DNA of 64,000 nt from Thamnaconus septentrionalis (lineage: Eukaryota; Chordata; Actinopteri; Tetraodontiformes; Monacanthidae), in the NCBI GenBank assembly GCA_009823395.1, contig CM020506.1:20881001-20945000 (forward strand). Reading direction: 5' to 3'. The translations under genes were made by a program, and so were the position numbers. Shown piece by piece: positions 35,205 to 54,800 of the stretch. Position 1 is the first letter of the stretch; each line of letters begins with the position of its first letter. A model generated the notes under the pieces. The model was not told where the DNA came from and made no database searches. It was given only the letters and a program-made list of their open reading frames with translations.

Positions 35205-37199
35205 AAATCCAGCGCCATCTGATCCCCTATGAACTGGGAAATGTAGTCAGTCGGTTCTTACTCGCTCGTTCGTTCCCAATTTTATGAAGATGCTGGATTT
35301 TTGCTGAGTGGTGCTCTGTCGCAGTACTCATCATCCTTGATTCTATGTGGAGTTTGCAGGTTCTCCCTGTATTCTCTTATTATGAGATGTAAGCCATGAC
35401 CACCAAGCGTTACTTTTTAAAATCAAATTAAGTTAAATTAAATTAAATTAAATTAACTTAATTTAATTTAAAAAAATCACTACAACATTAATTTTATTTC
35501 AAAATGAGCCTATCCATCTAATACTAGAGCTACAGATTAAAACGCATTTGTTAATAAACAAAAAAAACGAAAAAACAAAAACAAACTGTATATACCCCAT
35601 ATTGTATGCAGGCACTAATAAACCCTGGTTCAGCTTGTTTTCCATAATTTTACAACATTGACCAGGCTGCTAAAATTTTGGACAAACATTTTTTTAAACC
35701 AATGTTCCTAATGCTATATCTTGTTATACTTGTAAAACATTTGGCATTTTTTGATCAGTTTTATTTAATCGTATACATGTTGCATTGCAGAATCATCGAC
35801 ACAAACAAACAAAATTGTATGAAAAACTTTATTTAATTGAATGCAAAGTTCCATTGCCCAGCTACAGAGCAGTATTTTGCACTTGAACACTGTGCCAGAC
35901 CTCAAGGTGAAGGCCAGTCTTGTGCAGGCCTCCTAGTAAACCGGACGTCCTAAAAACCTTCAAAAACACAATTTGAATGCTTCACAAAAAAAGCCAGAGA
36001 TGAAGAGGAGCCAGTAATGGATGTCACTAATAGAAAAGTTTTCAAAACTGGAATCTAGAGATTTCTATCTATTCGGAAAAATCTTAAAGAATGGCAGTGA
36101 ATGTGGCAGTTTTGTTCCCTACACTCAAGCTGTAAAATTGCTTTGTGTGTATTGTTAAAATAATCATGCTTAGGTTACTGCATGAGGGGAGGGGCATCTT
36201 TTAAAAAAAAGAAAATAAAACAAGACTGTAGTCCAATTAATGCAGACCGTAAGTAACAACTCTGTCAGAAATCACTTATTATGTATCATTATTAAGAATA
36301 TTTTTGTCCTTTTTAAAAATGAAAATTTTACCAGATTTATAAACAACCCTTTACTGAATTAGAGACAAGCGGTAGAATCCATGATGGCCTCACGTTTCTT
36401 ACATAAGGGGGACTGAAGACAACTGAAACCAAATGTCCATCCTCACAACTCTTCTGTTCTCACACTGTTCAATAAAAAAAAAAAGAGGAGAGGCTGAGGT
36501 TTTTGGAATGTAACGTAGCAACAATTACCTCAACAGTACACACCTTCCTACAAATTGTGCAGTTTAAATGATTGTGGCCCATCCATGCTGCAATTACTAT
36601 TGTTAAATACATAGGTGTTGAAACACTGACAGATTTCGACTGGACCCAGTTCTTAGACAGCTCTGGGAGTATGGATGAATAAAGCCCACAATTCTTTATA
36701 GGCAATAGCAATTGCAGATTTGGATTCATCCTATGTTCCAGATTCAGTCATTCATTCATGCGCAGTAGAATGTTAAGAATATTAACCACTTATAATAACG
36801 CCCACAGTAAGCTTCAGTTTTAGATTACAGGAAACCCTCAGCAGGTGATGACTAGAAGTTTTGTTAAGATTTTAAAACAACTAGAAATATACACAGAACT
36901 TCTGGCAGCAACTCCTCATAAATATGTGGAAGTATTTGAAAATCTTTTTCATTTCCTATGAAAACCAGGGTTCAAAGAAAGAATAAAACTCCAACGTACG
37001 TAGTTCTATAATGCAGTAAAGGGTTAGAATTCCTTTTTGGGCTTGTAGGTACTTCTGTCATCCCAAAGATTTCAAGAATTAATTAGATGAATTTCTCAAT
37101 CAATACTACAGTTTAAAACTGGCAGAGGACTTGGGGCAGTTTCTCATGTTGACTCTTTCTTCTCTTTGGGGTCTTGCATGTGTGGAAAGGCAGTGCTTG
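35205..37199. other. Intergenic DNA and pa2g4 3' UTR
   Basis: An AATTA-rich near-palindrome lies at 35420-35470. A minus-strand AATAAA at 35828-35833 is a likely end of the pa2g4 transcript, which would give a ~1.4 kb 3' UTR reaching 37199. The stretch 36562-36635 matches the dispersed repeat at 32831-32905. No other gene seen. Confidence 0.4.
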
Positions 37200-43294
<6,095 letters not shown>

Positions 43295-43610
43295 CTTGAC
43301 GGTGGAGTCTCAGTCAGTGACAGACAACCGTTCTCTCAGTTTCGGTTGCCCCTGCTGGCTGTTAGCGGCGGGCGGTTGGTTGGGGCTGCCTCCGTGAGCA
43401 CCAGACTGGTGTGTGACCGAAGACCCTCCCACTTCGTCATGACGCAACATCACGGCGACAGCACAACCCGCCAAAATGCAACCGAGGGGAAAACTCTTTG
43501 AGCACGTCATGATTCAGGGTTCAGGGTTACGGTTGACTTCCCTTGCTCTATCTATCTATCTATCTATCTATCTATCACCACTTGGCATTGGCACTATAGT
43601 TCACTAGATA

Positions 43611-43900
<290 letters not shown>

Positions 43901-44358
43901 ATACTAATAATAATGAATTTGCACAATGAAGATGTAACGTTCAATTTACATGTACCTACCTTTATCAATGTCTATTATTCAATTTACAGAAATTGAATGT
44001 TGTAACATATAATACATTCTGTTAGAAAACGATTTTTTTTTCTCCTAAAACCTTTTTTGGATGAGAAATATTGAAATATGGATTAAAATCAACTGATAAT
44101 GTCACAAAAATGTAATCAATTTAGCCAGAAGATCAGATTTTTCAAAATCAAATTAGCATAAAAACCTGACCTGATTGAGAAAAACGGATGTCATTTTTGG
44201 ATTCAGTGGTGCAAAATGGTCCTAATTCAGCTGAAAAACATAGACAACTTACAAAAGGTTTTTCTTTGTAACCCAGTGTTATTATTATCCTAGCAACAAT
44301 CAATGAATAAATTGCCAGATTGCAGATGTATTCAAAATCAATATTCAAACAAAACACC

Positions 44359-44364
44359 TTTATT
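44359..44364 (-). other. erbb3 polyadenylation signal
   Basis: Minus-strand AATAAAGG about 380 bases beyond the erbb3 stop codon, giving a 3' UTR over roughly 44340-44743 that includes the (CA)n run at 44531-44580. Confidence 0.6.
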
Positions 44365-44530
44365 GAGCACAAAATGCAGTTTCATTTACAGACTTCAGAG
44401 TATTTAAGTCCAAACTATACAAACACATTTGTTCTTGCAAATGATAATTTCTGTTAGTTTCAAAATGTAAACAAAAGAGTATCACTGTTTAGGAATTTCT
44501 GTTAGTCAGACATTCAGCCGCTATTGCGCG

Positions 44531-44535
44531 CGCAC

Positions 44536-44575
<40 letters not shown>

Positions 44576-44580
44576 ACACA
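44531..44580. repeat. (CA)n microsatellite in the erbb3 3' UTR
   Basis: CA dinucleotides with a few CG and CT interruptions, within the predicted 3' UTR of erbb3. Confidence 0.85.
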
Positions 44581-44743
44581 CTGGCGAACAAGGGACATAT
44601 AGTTGGGCTTTTTTGCACCATGGGCTACATTATTTTTCTTTACATTTGTATTTCCTCCATCCACAGCTCCTTCATGAAAGCATCTCAGTTAGTTCTTTTT
44701 AAGCTCATGTCGATTGAAAAAGTCAGAGGAGTTCACGTGTTCT

Positions 44744-47700
44744 TCATGTGGGCACTGCTTTGGTCTTCAGTGTCATTCTGCTGTGCCAGTAGTCTGGATT
44801 GTCAAAAGATCTGTCTCCACTCGCGCGGTCCTCCAATCCAACACCAGCACGCACTTTCAAGAAGGTGTCCAGCCCGTACCTGCGTGCCTCCCTGCCTGCC
44901 GCTGCCCTCTCCACATCCCTCTGGATATTCTGGTACACCACTGCATCTCCAGGCTGCAGTGTTGCCCGGGCGTCCATGTCTTCGTACTCGTACGATAGGT
45001 CCTCCTCCCTCTCCCGTATCTTTGGAGCCCTCATATCTTTCAGCGCTTGCCGCAACTTTGGCTGTGGGTTTGTGTACTGGTAACCGTCCTCGACGTACTC
45101 GTCCTCTTCTTCTTCCTCCTCGTCCTCCTCCTCTTCCTCCCTCAGTTTCTGGTTCCTTGCCTGTGTCAGAGAAGGGTGAGGAGGAGCAGGAGGACAGTAT
45201 GCTGGAGGACCGTCTTTCTCACTACCCCGGATGTCCATGTATTCGTATTCAACTTCATTGGAGCCCTGCTGCTCCGAGTCTGAGTTCTGGTGGCTCCCCC
45301 TGAGCTCCACCGACGGCTCGGTGTCCTCTGAGTACGTCGTCAAGTGCGACGACGTGGAGGCCGTGCGCTTTTTGTTGGGCCTCAGCCAGATGCTGTTGTG
45401 CTGGGGCGACACGGATACTGCACAGGTCTGCTTGTTCATATACTCGTATTCTTCATCATCTTGGTCATCCAGCAGGCTGGATGAGCGCGACTTGCCCATT
45501 CTGCCACGAGTGGCTCGAGAAGCGGACAGCAGGGTTTCTGGGGGGGACAACGTGTGTGAGGTTTGCAGGGATTTTGTGAACGCAGTAAAAAAAAAAGCAA
45601 AGCTACATCCTTTTTTTCCTTTTACAGTTTCTCTTTCTCATTGCTGATTTTGTTCGTTGGAGCGAGCACACACAAGCTGGCCCCTATGTCTGTCTAGATT
45701 TTGCACATTAATCTTTCTACTTTTTTTTAACACCCGTAATTATTTCGACAACATGAGTAGATCACTTTTTCTGCGTGATACTCTTGTGTATGAATGTATA
45801 TCTGCAGTGATATGTAGCAAGATATTGGTAAACAACAAGAAAATGTGTTTTGTGGAAGGACACTTGTAGAGCAAGCACAAATATTTTATAGAAACATGAC
45901 AAGCTGGAGAAAAGCAGTGTTTCAACTGCTGCAGAAAATGGAAATCGGCCCTTTCGCAATTACGCGTGGCATTCCCACTGGACTGAGGGCTGGTGTGTTT
46001 AATGTGTGATGTATAGTGTGTCTTCAAAAATCTCCTATGGTTGTAAAATGGAAATCTCAAGGAACTGTGTTAATTTGTGTTATAAAAGTTGAATGAATCA
46101 AATTATGGCATTTTTATACAAACCACAACTGCATTTAAAACTATGATCTTTGATATCAGACAGCTTTAGTGGCTTCAGAGTAGTTTTGTTTGGTGTAAAA
46201 CAAGGAAAAATAGCCCTTTGCATAGCCAACATTGCAGACCCCTGCTCCAGAAGTACATATATCACAGCACACAGTTAAAAGTATCTGATCTTCAAAATAC
46301 ATATGACCCTGACCTATGTTGCAGTGTTACTTGAATGAAATGAAACTGAAGAGAGGCCAATGTGTAATTGCAATGCCTTTCCAGTAGAGCCAATAAAACA
46401 TGAACAATCCTCTCACCTCTTTCTGGACTGTCTCCAGGAAGCACATAGCCATTCTGGTCCTCCTCCTCAGTCTCAGGTGATGAAGACTCCGGAGGCCCAC
46501 CCGACATGCTGTCCCTTTGTGACATGTACGCGCTGTCCTCCCGATGTCGGCGTAGCTTCACACTCCCCCCGAGAGAAAACTCCTCGCTCATCTCCGTCTC
46601 CACCGCTGTGCCGCAGCCCTCTGAGCTTTCCGACATGGTCCGCACCGAGTTCAGGCGGGAGCGCGACTGCCACGTGGCCTGCCATCACAACCAGCTCTGC
46701 GTTAGTAATGTGTAAAAACAAAAGAGGAAAGTACACCGCTATGGTGGTGGCGACGGCGGTCTTCTGTTCACCTGCACTGAGCTGTCAATGCCGGGCGTCA
46801 TTGGCAGGTATCCAGCCACATTTGAGGAACTAGGAAGGACCTTTTAAAGACAGAGTCGGGATTAAGATCCACAGGATTAAAGAAAATACAGAAAAAAAAT
46901 AAAAGCAAACATCGAGGTACTTACTCTGTTGGATTCCAGCCTTGTGAGGCGACTGTGGCTCCTGGATGGAGAGACGTAGTGTGAGGGAGGAGCTATGCCT
47001 TCTACCTCATCCTTCCCATTCTGCGCCACTATGTCCATGTCCAAGTCGTCCATGTCGTCCATGTCGTCCAGGTCGTCCAGGTCTACGCTCCGCTGAACCG
47101 GTTCATCATGGGCAGGCTCCTGATGGCTGCACTCCTCCTGATGGTCAGAGATCAATCACAACTTGCATAGTACGCACTGCGCTGTAAACAGAATGCACTT
47201 GTTCCAATAGCTGATAATAAATCCTTGTCTTACCTTGATCACCAGATAGCGAGGTGGGTCTCTGGCCATTCGAGTGAATTCATTCGCCAGTTCTTTGAAT
47301 GTTGGCCGAACATTCTCGTCAATCATCCAGCCTGGGGACAGCAGACGCGGAGCGTTGCTCAGTATTACACACACAGACTCATCAGAGGGAACTGACAGCA
47401 ATGTGTTAGTAAATCTTGTTAAAATATACCACAAACACTTTCAAAAGACAATGAGACAATGCCAAATGTGATGACTATACACTCTATAATTGATTTTACT
47501 TGATATAAAATAACATGCAACCTTAAAATATAAAATCATCGAACAATGACTGTCCAACTAATTTGTCATCTTGATGTTGCAGTGTTGGTCAAAAAGCTGA
47601 AGGCAGAACCAGAGATGGGAACTCACATTTGACCATGACCATGTAGACATCGATGGTACAGATTTGAGGCTGGGACAGTCGCTCGCCTTTCTCCAGCAGA

Positions 47701-50700
47701 TCGGGCACTTCCTGTGGACGCATGGAGGTGTAGGGCTCTGCTCCATTGGACATCATCTCCCACACAGTTACTCCTGAACAACAGTGTGATGATATGAGTT
47801 AGTGTGTCTGATTCAGTTGGAAAACCCACACCCCACATCAGCTGACAGAAGCTCGCTCACCGTAGCTCCACACATCACTCTGATGTGTGTATTTGCGGAA
47901 CAAGACGCTCTCCAGTGCCATCCATTTGATTGGAGCCTGAACACAGAAGCACAACACCATTTTTTTTTATTTTTTGCAATTCACAAATTCTACATTTCTG
48001 CCAGGAACAACTAAGGGATTTGGCTGAGTGCGCATCTCTCAATGGCAACCGTGCCACAGACCTTGAGTTCATTGTAGAAGTACTTCTTGTCATCCGGGTA
48101 CAGCAAGTCTGCAATGCCATAGTCTGTGATCTGTGCTGTGTAATTATTGTTTAGAAAGACATTTCTGGCTGCCAGGTTCCTGTGGACCACCTTGTTCTCC
48201 TCCAGGTAGTACATCCCCTGATGAGAAAAACAACAAGGGTTAGAGACTGAGATCCCAGTGTGATCAACCAAATTACTGTAAAAACCACAAGCAAGTCCAT
48301 TTATGTGTTACCTTTGCAATTTGGACACACCAGTTGAGCAGTCTCTGTGGACTGAGCTTATTTTTGCAGTTTCGAACGTGCTCCAGCAGGGAGCCGTGAC
48401 TGTTGAACAGGGTGACGATCTGCAAGCTGTCTCCAGGACAGATCCCCAGGATCCTGACAATGTTTGCGTGGTCTAAGCTGCCCATGGTCATCATGTGCTG
48501 CAGAGGAGGGATGGGCATTAAGCATAATGCATGGGTCAAACCTTGATTTTTTTTGTCCTTGCCTTGATGAGATCTCGTACTACAGAAGCAAATATTCACT
48601 TTGTGTAGGTCTGATAATGTTTCTTCACAGGAACCAAGCGGGAAACAGGAACTTGTCTACATGTGCAGCTCTTGATTTCACTGACACGGCCAATATATTC
48701 AATGTTGATAAATGTATATGTTCAATATAAATCAACCAATCCCTACATTTAAAATATATCATAAAGTCTGCTCAACTATCTAGTGATGTTATTTACAAAG
48801 TTCAAAGCTTCATTTCTTTTTATTCTATTTTATGAGTTGCTTTTATTTCAAAAGAATCCAGTTTACTTACATCCGTCAGCTCATTGAAGGTCTGTCGTCC
48901 TGTGCGATCTTGGATGATTTTTATCGCAACAGGAATCTTTACTGTGTCCCCCTCAGGAATCCAGAATCCCTGTGAGGTAAGAGTACAGAGGACATTATTT
49001 TATTAAATGCACACACAATGAAAAAGATGACAGACAGCAAAAGACAACCACCAGTACCTTATGGACCGATCCAAACACTCCTTGGCCCAGCAGCTTGAGC
49101 TTACGGAGCTCTGCTGGTTTGAGGATCCGTGTATGGACTCGAGCTCCTTTCTCTCCGGGATCCATGGGATCAACACTCTAAAGGAATATAAAACAACAGT
49201 TTTAAAAAAAAAACCCAAACAAACATAGAAACAAACTCATAACATCACAGTAAATTCCCCAGCGCCTAACTGACCTCTTGGCTTTGAAGGTATCTCCTCA
49301 TAGCTCGCTTGCGGCGGATGGCGAGGCCCCGGCGGTACAGCACAGTCAGCACAAACACAGAGAATGAAACGAAGAGAAGGGCAATAACTCCCAGTACGAT
49401 GCCCGTGGTGGCTTGTCTATTAGCAAATACAAAAGAAACAACACATTACAAACTGGTAGGAATTTTAAAAAGTAAAATGTACACAGATCAAAAGGGACAG
49501 CGTACCCAGAACTGTACCGAGATGCCTCAACACAGTCTCCAATCCCTGGACCCTTGCACCTGAAATAATTAATAAAAAAATTGAATGGAGAGGGAAAAAA
49601 ACTGGCACCGGTTTGAAAATAAAGTCCTTCAAATCAGATTTCCTGACCCTTGTGTGCAGTTAACGTGGCAGGGCTCACAGTGGCCCTGCTTGTTGGGGTA
49701 TTTAAAGATGACCTCCTCCCCTCCCATCACGCCCTCAGGACACGAGGACACGCAGTGCGGGCCGTCCTGTAGCCTGGCACAAGCTTCGCACTCGTCGGCT
49801 CCCTTGTTAAGCAAAACACAGAGAAACAAAAGTTCAGAGGCAAAAGTTGACCTGACAAAAAATTGCGGAGGAAAAGAATAAACAATAGTGCCTGTAGGTG
49901 GCAGCAGTGCAACGAACAAGTCCTACCGGGCCTGTGCACGTCTGCTTCCCTTCTTGGACTTTACACTCCGAGTGGCATGGCATACATTCCCCTGCCTTAG
50001 TAGCAAATTCCCGCTTCTCACTGTATTTAAGGCAGGAAATAATATAAAAATATTAAGTCTGAAAAGTTGAAATACACATAAGTAGGGATGCACCGATACT
50101 GGTATATGACAATTTGGTTAAATTTGTTTGTACTGCTGTGAAACTTGTGACAGTCATTTGTATTCAAGAACAACATGCCGAGGAATGTTGTTCAGATCAC
50201 AGAACAACTGTGGAAAAAAAATCTAAGTAATTCTGTATTGTGCAATGGTTTTTTTAAGTACTCGGTATCAGTATTGGTGCGTACTGAAATGCGAGTATCG
50301 GTACATTCCTATGGAGTACCAAATATCCCAAAGAAGACACTTTTTTTTAGGTTAGCGGGAATACTGAGACTGTTATTAGTAGTAGTTTGTAAAGTCATAC
50401 CCAGTTAAGAACATGCAGTCTGGGACACACGCTCCTCCCCTGCTGTAGTTCTGACAGGACAGGCACTGGTTTGTTCCCGGACCCCAGCAGCCATTGGCGC
50501 ACAAAGGGTCACATACGTGGCCTTCGGTGACTGGAAACGCAAGCAGGAAAAAAACAACAACAATGAACATAATTACCATCACAGACAAGCTACCTGATTC
50601 CTCAAACATCCCCTCTCACTCACCGCACTCGCGGACGGGTCGGTTATCCTTGATGTCGTTTCTCTGGCGACGGCGGGAGCTGCTGCTGGAGATCCGCGTC

Positions 50701-51786
50701 CAGTTGACTGTGTCCACGTAGCAGAGCTTCTTGTTCCGAGTGATGTACACAGCGCCATCATTGATGTGGCGCAGCGAGCGCAACCCCAGGGAGGTCAAGG
50801 AGGGGCTCCGTATCACCATCAGAGAGTAGAGCCTGAAAATATGACCATCCAAAGGATACGTTAGTGGACGATATTTTAACAAAACTGCACTTTATGATTG
50901 GTTATATGTGAATTTTAGGGGGAGAAAAGGCTTTTAGTGTCCATGGAACATTTCAACAATTTAAAAAAACATTTTAAAATTAGGGTTTACCAACTCAGAA
51001 TGAATTCTTTAAAAAAAAAATCAACTCTATATTTGAGGATCAGACCTTATAGTTTTGGTCATATCCATGATTGAACATTAACTTTACCATTTGATGCAAT
51101 GCACCAAGTTCTGGTATCACCAATCAAGCTAACCCAAAAACTCAATTTTTCATTTTGTTTTGTTATATTGTCTGACTTTGCAAACCCTTGGAGAAAATGT
51201 CGAGGTAGACTTTCTTAATTTTATGTTTGTTTGTTTGTTTTATACCAGGCCATTAACAGCCAAATATCCTTCAGAGAATGTAGAGCATGCAAAATATTTT
51301 CCCACCACCATTTGAAACACCAATTCCACCCAGATATCAGTTGCGAGCTTCAAGGGGCAGATTGATGACTGTGAATTAATTACCGTACCTTCTAGATTTC
51401 ACTCCTCTATATTGGGGTAAAAATGATGTTTGGCCGAGGAAGAAAGAGATACAGAATCCCAAAAACAGTCAGATTCACAATAGTTCATGTTGCAGTATAT
51501 ATATATATATAAAAAAAACATGTTTGTGACATGGCTATAGTTAACTTTGGGAACATAAACAAGGTGATTGAATGGAAAAAGGAAAAAGCTCTCACTTGTA
51601 AAGTGTTCTGCCCTGAATGGTCTCCAGGTTTGAGAAAACCGACAGGTCGGACATGTTTTTAGGCCATGACTGGATACTGAGGACGTCTGCAGTAGGAGCC
51701 AAAGTGTGTCAGAGGTTTAACCAGACAACAAACACCAATGTTAAAAATTAACACACATTAAACTCACACAGACATGCACAAACACA

Positions 51787-51869
<83 letters not shown>

Positions 51870-54800
51870 GTTATCTCTCTCACAGTGTTGAAGATCTTCA
51901 GTTTCTCTGGGTCGAGTGCCGGCACACCGTTGTAATCGTCCCTGTGAGGAACGATGGTACACGAAGGTGCAGACATTAGAACGCACGTTTGGTATTTTAC
52001 TCGTTTTTTAGGTAGGAAAATAATTTGACCTACCCCTCAATTCCAGTCACCAGGAAGTGCAGACTGCCCTGAATTGTTGTGCAGTTAATGAAACTGTCAA
52101 TGTTAAGTGCATCCACTGTTTGCCTGTTGGATCCTCCGGTCCCGTGGCAGGCTGAGAGGGTGATTCAGCGGAAGAGGAAGAATAAGGATTAATAATAACT
52201 AGAGCAGCAAAGCTGTGGTCGATATTTCGATTTTAAAATATAACTAAAATGAACAATTATTACATCAGATGGTAGATTTGCCACAAGAAGGTACTGTATA
52301 TCTGGCTTGCATGATGCAACTATCTTAAATGACTGTGAATGTTAGTAAGCTGTTGAGTTTCTCCAATACCTTTTGGGCATAGACCTCCACACGGCTCACA
52401 TTTTTTCACGCCATTTTTCTCCACCTCCGTTTTATCAGATGGACAGTTGCTGACACAGGAGGTGCCATCCACCAGAAAGTTTGCTGAAAAAAACAAAAGC
52501 ACATTCTGTCAAATCATTTCCTGAACTAACAAATATACGGAAGAAGGGACAAACAACTGCCAAACAAATAAAAAAAAAAAAAGCATATTTGAGCAAAGGC
52601 TCTGTTGGAAGTCAGCGGGAAAAAAACTGTAAATAAAAAAAATTCAGAGGAATTTCTGAGGAATAAGGCAACATGTGTGGGGACTCACTGGGACACTGGG
52701 CCACGCAGATTGAGCCATACTGGTACTTGGCATTGGGGTTGGGCTCCAGTTTGAATGTGTGCTTGTTGTAAATGAGGGTTTGAGGACACAGAGGCACACA
52801 CGAGCCGGAGTTGTTGAACTTCCTGCAAGCCTGCAACCAATGGTGGATGACACATTTAACTAACAGATTTACCCTGTGTTCGTTTTTTTGTCTCGGGTGT
52901 TTCAACACATTAAAGGTTCCATATTCCACTAATTTTTTGACGTCTTCATTTTCATCCCAATTTGAAGCATCTGTTGATGTGATGTCATAAAATAATCTTT
53001 TCTACAACTCCATGTTTTCTCCACTGTCTGAAAAGTGGAGCAAAATCAAGACGCACAGGTGTTTTTCTGACAGCCTCAAGACAACTGCAACCTTAACCTA
53101 AAAAAAATCTCAAATCTGAACTCTAATTTGGAGTTGATCTCTATTATGTTGGATTCTCTGAAGAAAACACAAGGCTCTCCAGTGAGAAGCCCGCTAGTAA
53201 AGAACAGCTTTATCAGTTTAAAATTTAGCAAGAAACAAATCGACTTCATTCATTATTACCTTTACTGATAATACAGTTGCTTTTCAACAAACATTGTGGG
53301 ACAAAGGTACTGAAGGTGTGCACTTACATAGCAGTCTGTATCCAGGGGTCCAGTGCACCCACCAGCACACTCAATATGGCAACACTCGTTTGGGTTTCGA
53401 CCAAAGCATCGACCGTTGCACTGCGGGGCGCACACTGTTTTTGTCACTGAAATAAATAAAAAAAAGACATATGTAAAAATGTCTACAGCTACTAGCGTTG
53501 TTAAGCAAGTCTTGCTGAAGTATTTTTGTGTGTTTCATGGCCAAATAAGTTCAGAGACAACAGAGAGGTTGGATCGGAGATGATTAAAGGAAGATGAGAA
53601 CACTCACAGATCTGGCACGTGTCGTTTTTTGGACCCCAACACGGAGTGTCTCCACACGCAGCATCACAAGGCTCTAGAGTGACATTCACACATTATTAGC
53701 AGCCAGTGCATTGTTGCACATTTTGTCCAGTGATATGACAAGTAGTAAATATAAAAAATATAACAAATAGAATAGAATAGAATAGAATAGAAAGTCTTTA
53801 TTTATCACACACTGGCCCGGCCGGACCCAGCCTGACGAAGCTACGTAGGTCCAACCTCCTGTGGGCTCACCACCCGCAGAGGGAGCCATAGGGGTCGGGT
53901 GCATTGTGGTTTGGGTGGTAGTCGAGATTAAGTGCCTCGACGACCTGGGACTTGCAAACAGCCACTGGCTGTAGGGACATGGAATGTCACCTCGCTGGGG
54001 GGGAAGGAGCTCGAGCTTGTGCAGGGGGTGGAGAGATACCAGCTAGATATAGTCAGGCTCACCTCCATGCACAGCCTGGGCTCTGGAACCCAGTTCCTTG
54101 AGAGGGGCTGGACTCTCCATTTTTCTGGCGTTGCCCGTGGTGAGTGGCAGTGGGCTGGTGTGGGCGTGCTTATTGGCCCAACTCAGGCGCCTCCCTGATC
54201 TGAACCCGAGTGGTGTTCTGTTGCTGGACTTCTGTGCTAGTCACAGTTTGTCCATAACGAACACCATGTTCGAGCACAGTGGTGTCCACTGGTGCACGTG
54301 GCATCAGGATGCCCTGGGCCGGAGGTCGCTGATCAACTTTGTTGTTGTGTCATGTGACCTCCATCCATGTGTTTTGGACACTCGCGTGAGGAGAGTGGAT
54401 GAGCTGTTAACTGATCACTGCCTGGTGGTGAGTTGGATCCACTGACAGGGGAGGAGACCGGTCATCAACTCCCACCTCTGGGAGAGCTTCTCCCAGATCC
54501 CAGGGGAGGTTGGAGACATTGCGTCCGAATGGACCATGCCCTTCAGCTCTGTTGTTAACGCATCGTGGAACAGTGGACCAGCTCCACACTCCCCGCCGGG
54601 TGCTCGAGGCTGCATGGGAGTTCACCCAACCAGTCCACATGTGCTTTGTGGATTTGGAGAAGACGTTCCACCATGTCCCTCGACACCTCTTGTGGGGGGT
54701 GCTCCAGGAGTATGAGGTCCGGGGCCCTCTGTTAAGGGCCGTTCGGTCCCTGTATGATCAGATCAGGAGTCTGCCACATTGCCGGCAGTAAGTCAGACTT

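Noticed and set aside
44524..45303. 259-aa plus-strand open frame
   Set aside because: It is antisense to the last erbb3 exon; the Pro-rich content mirrors the acidic and Arg-rich codons of the ErbB3 tail.
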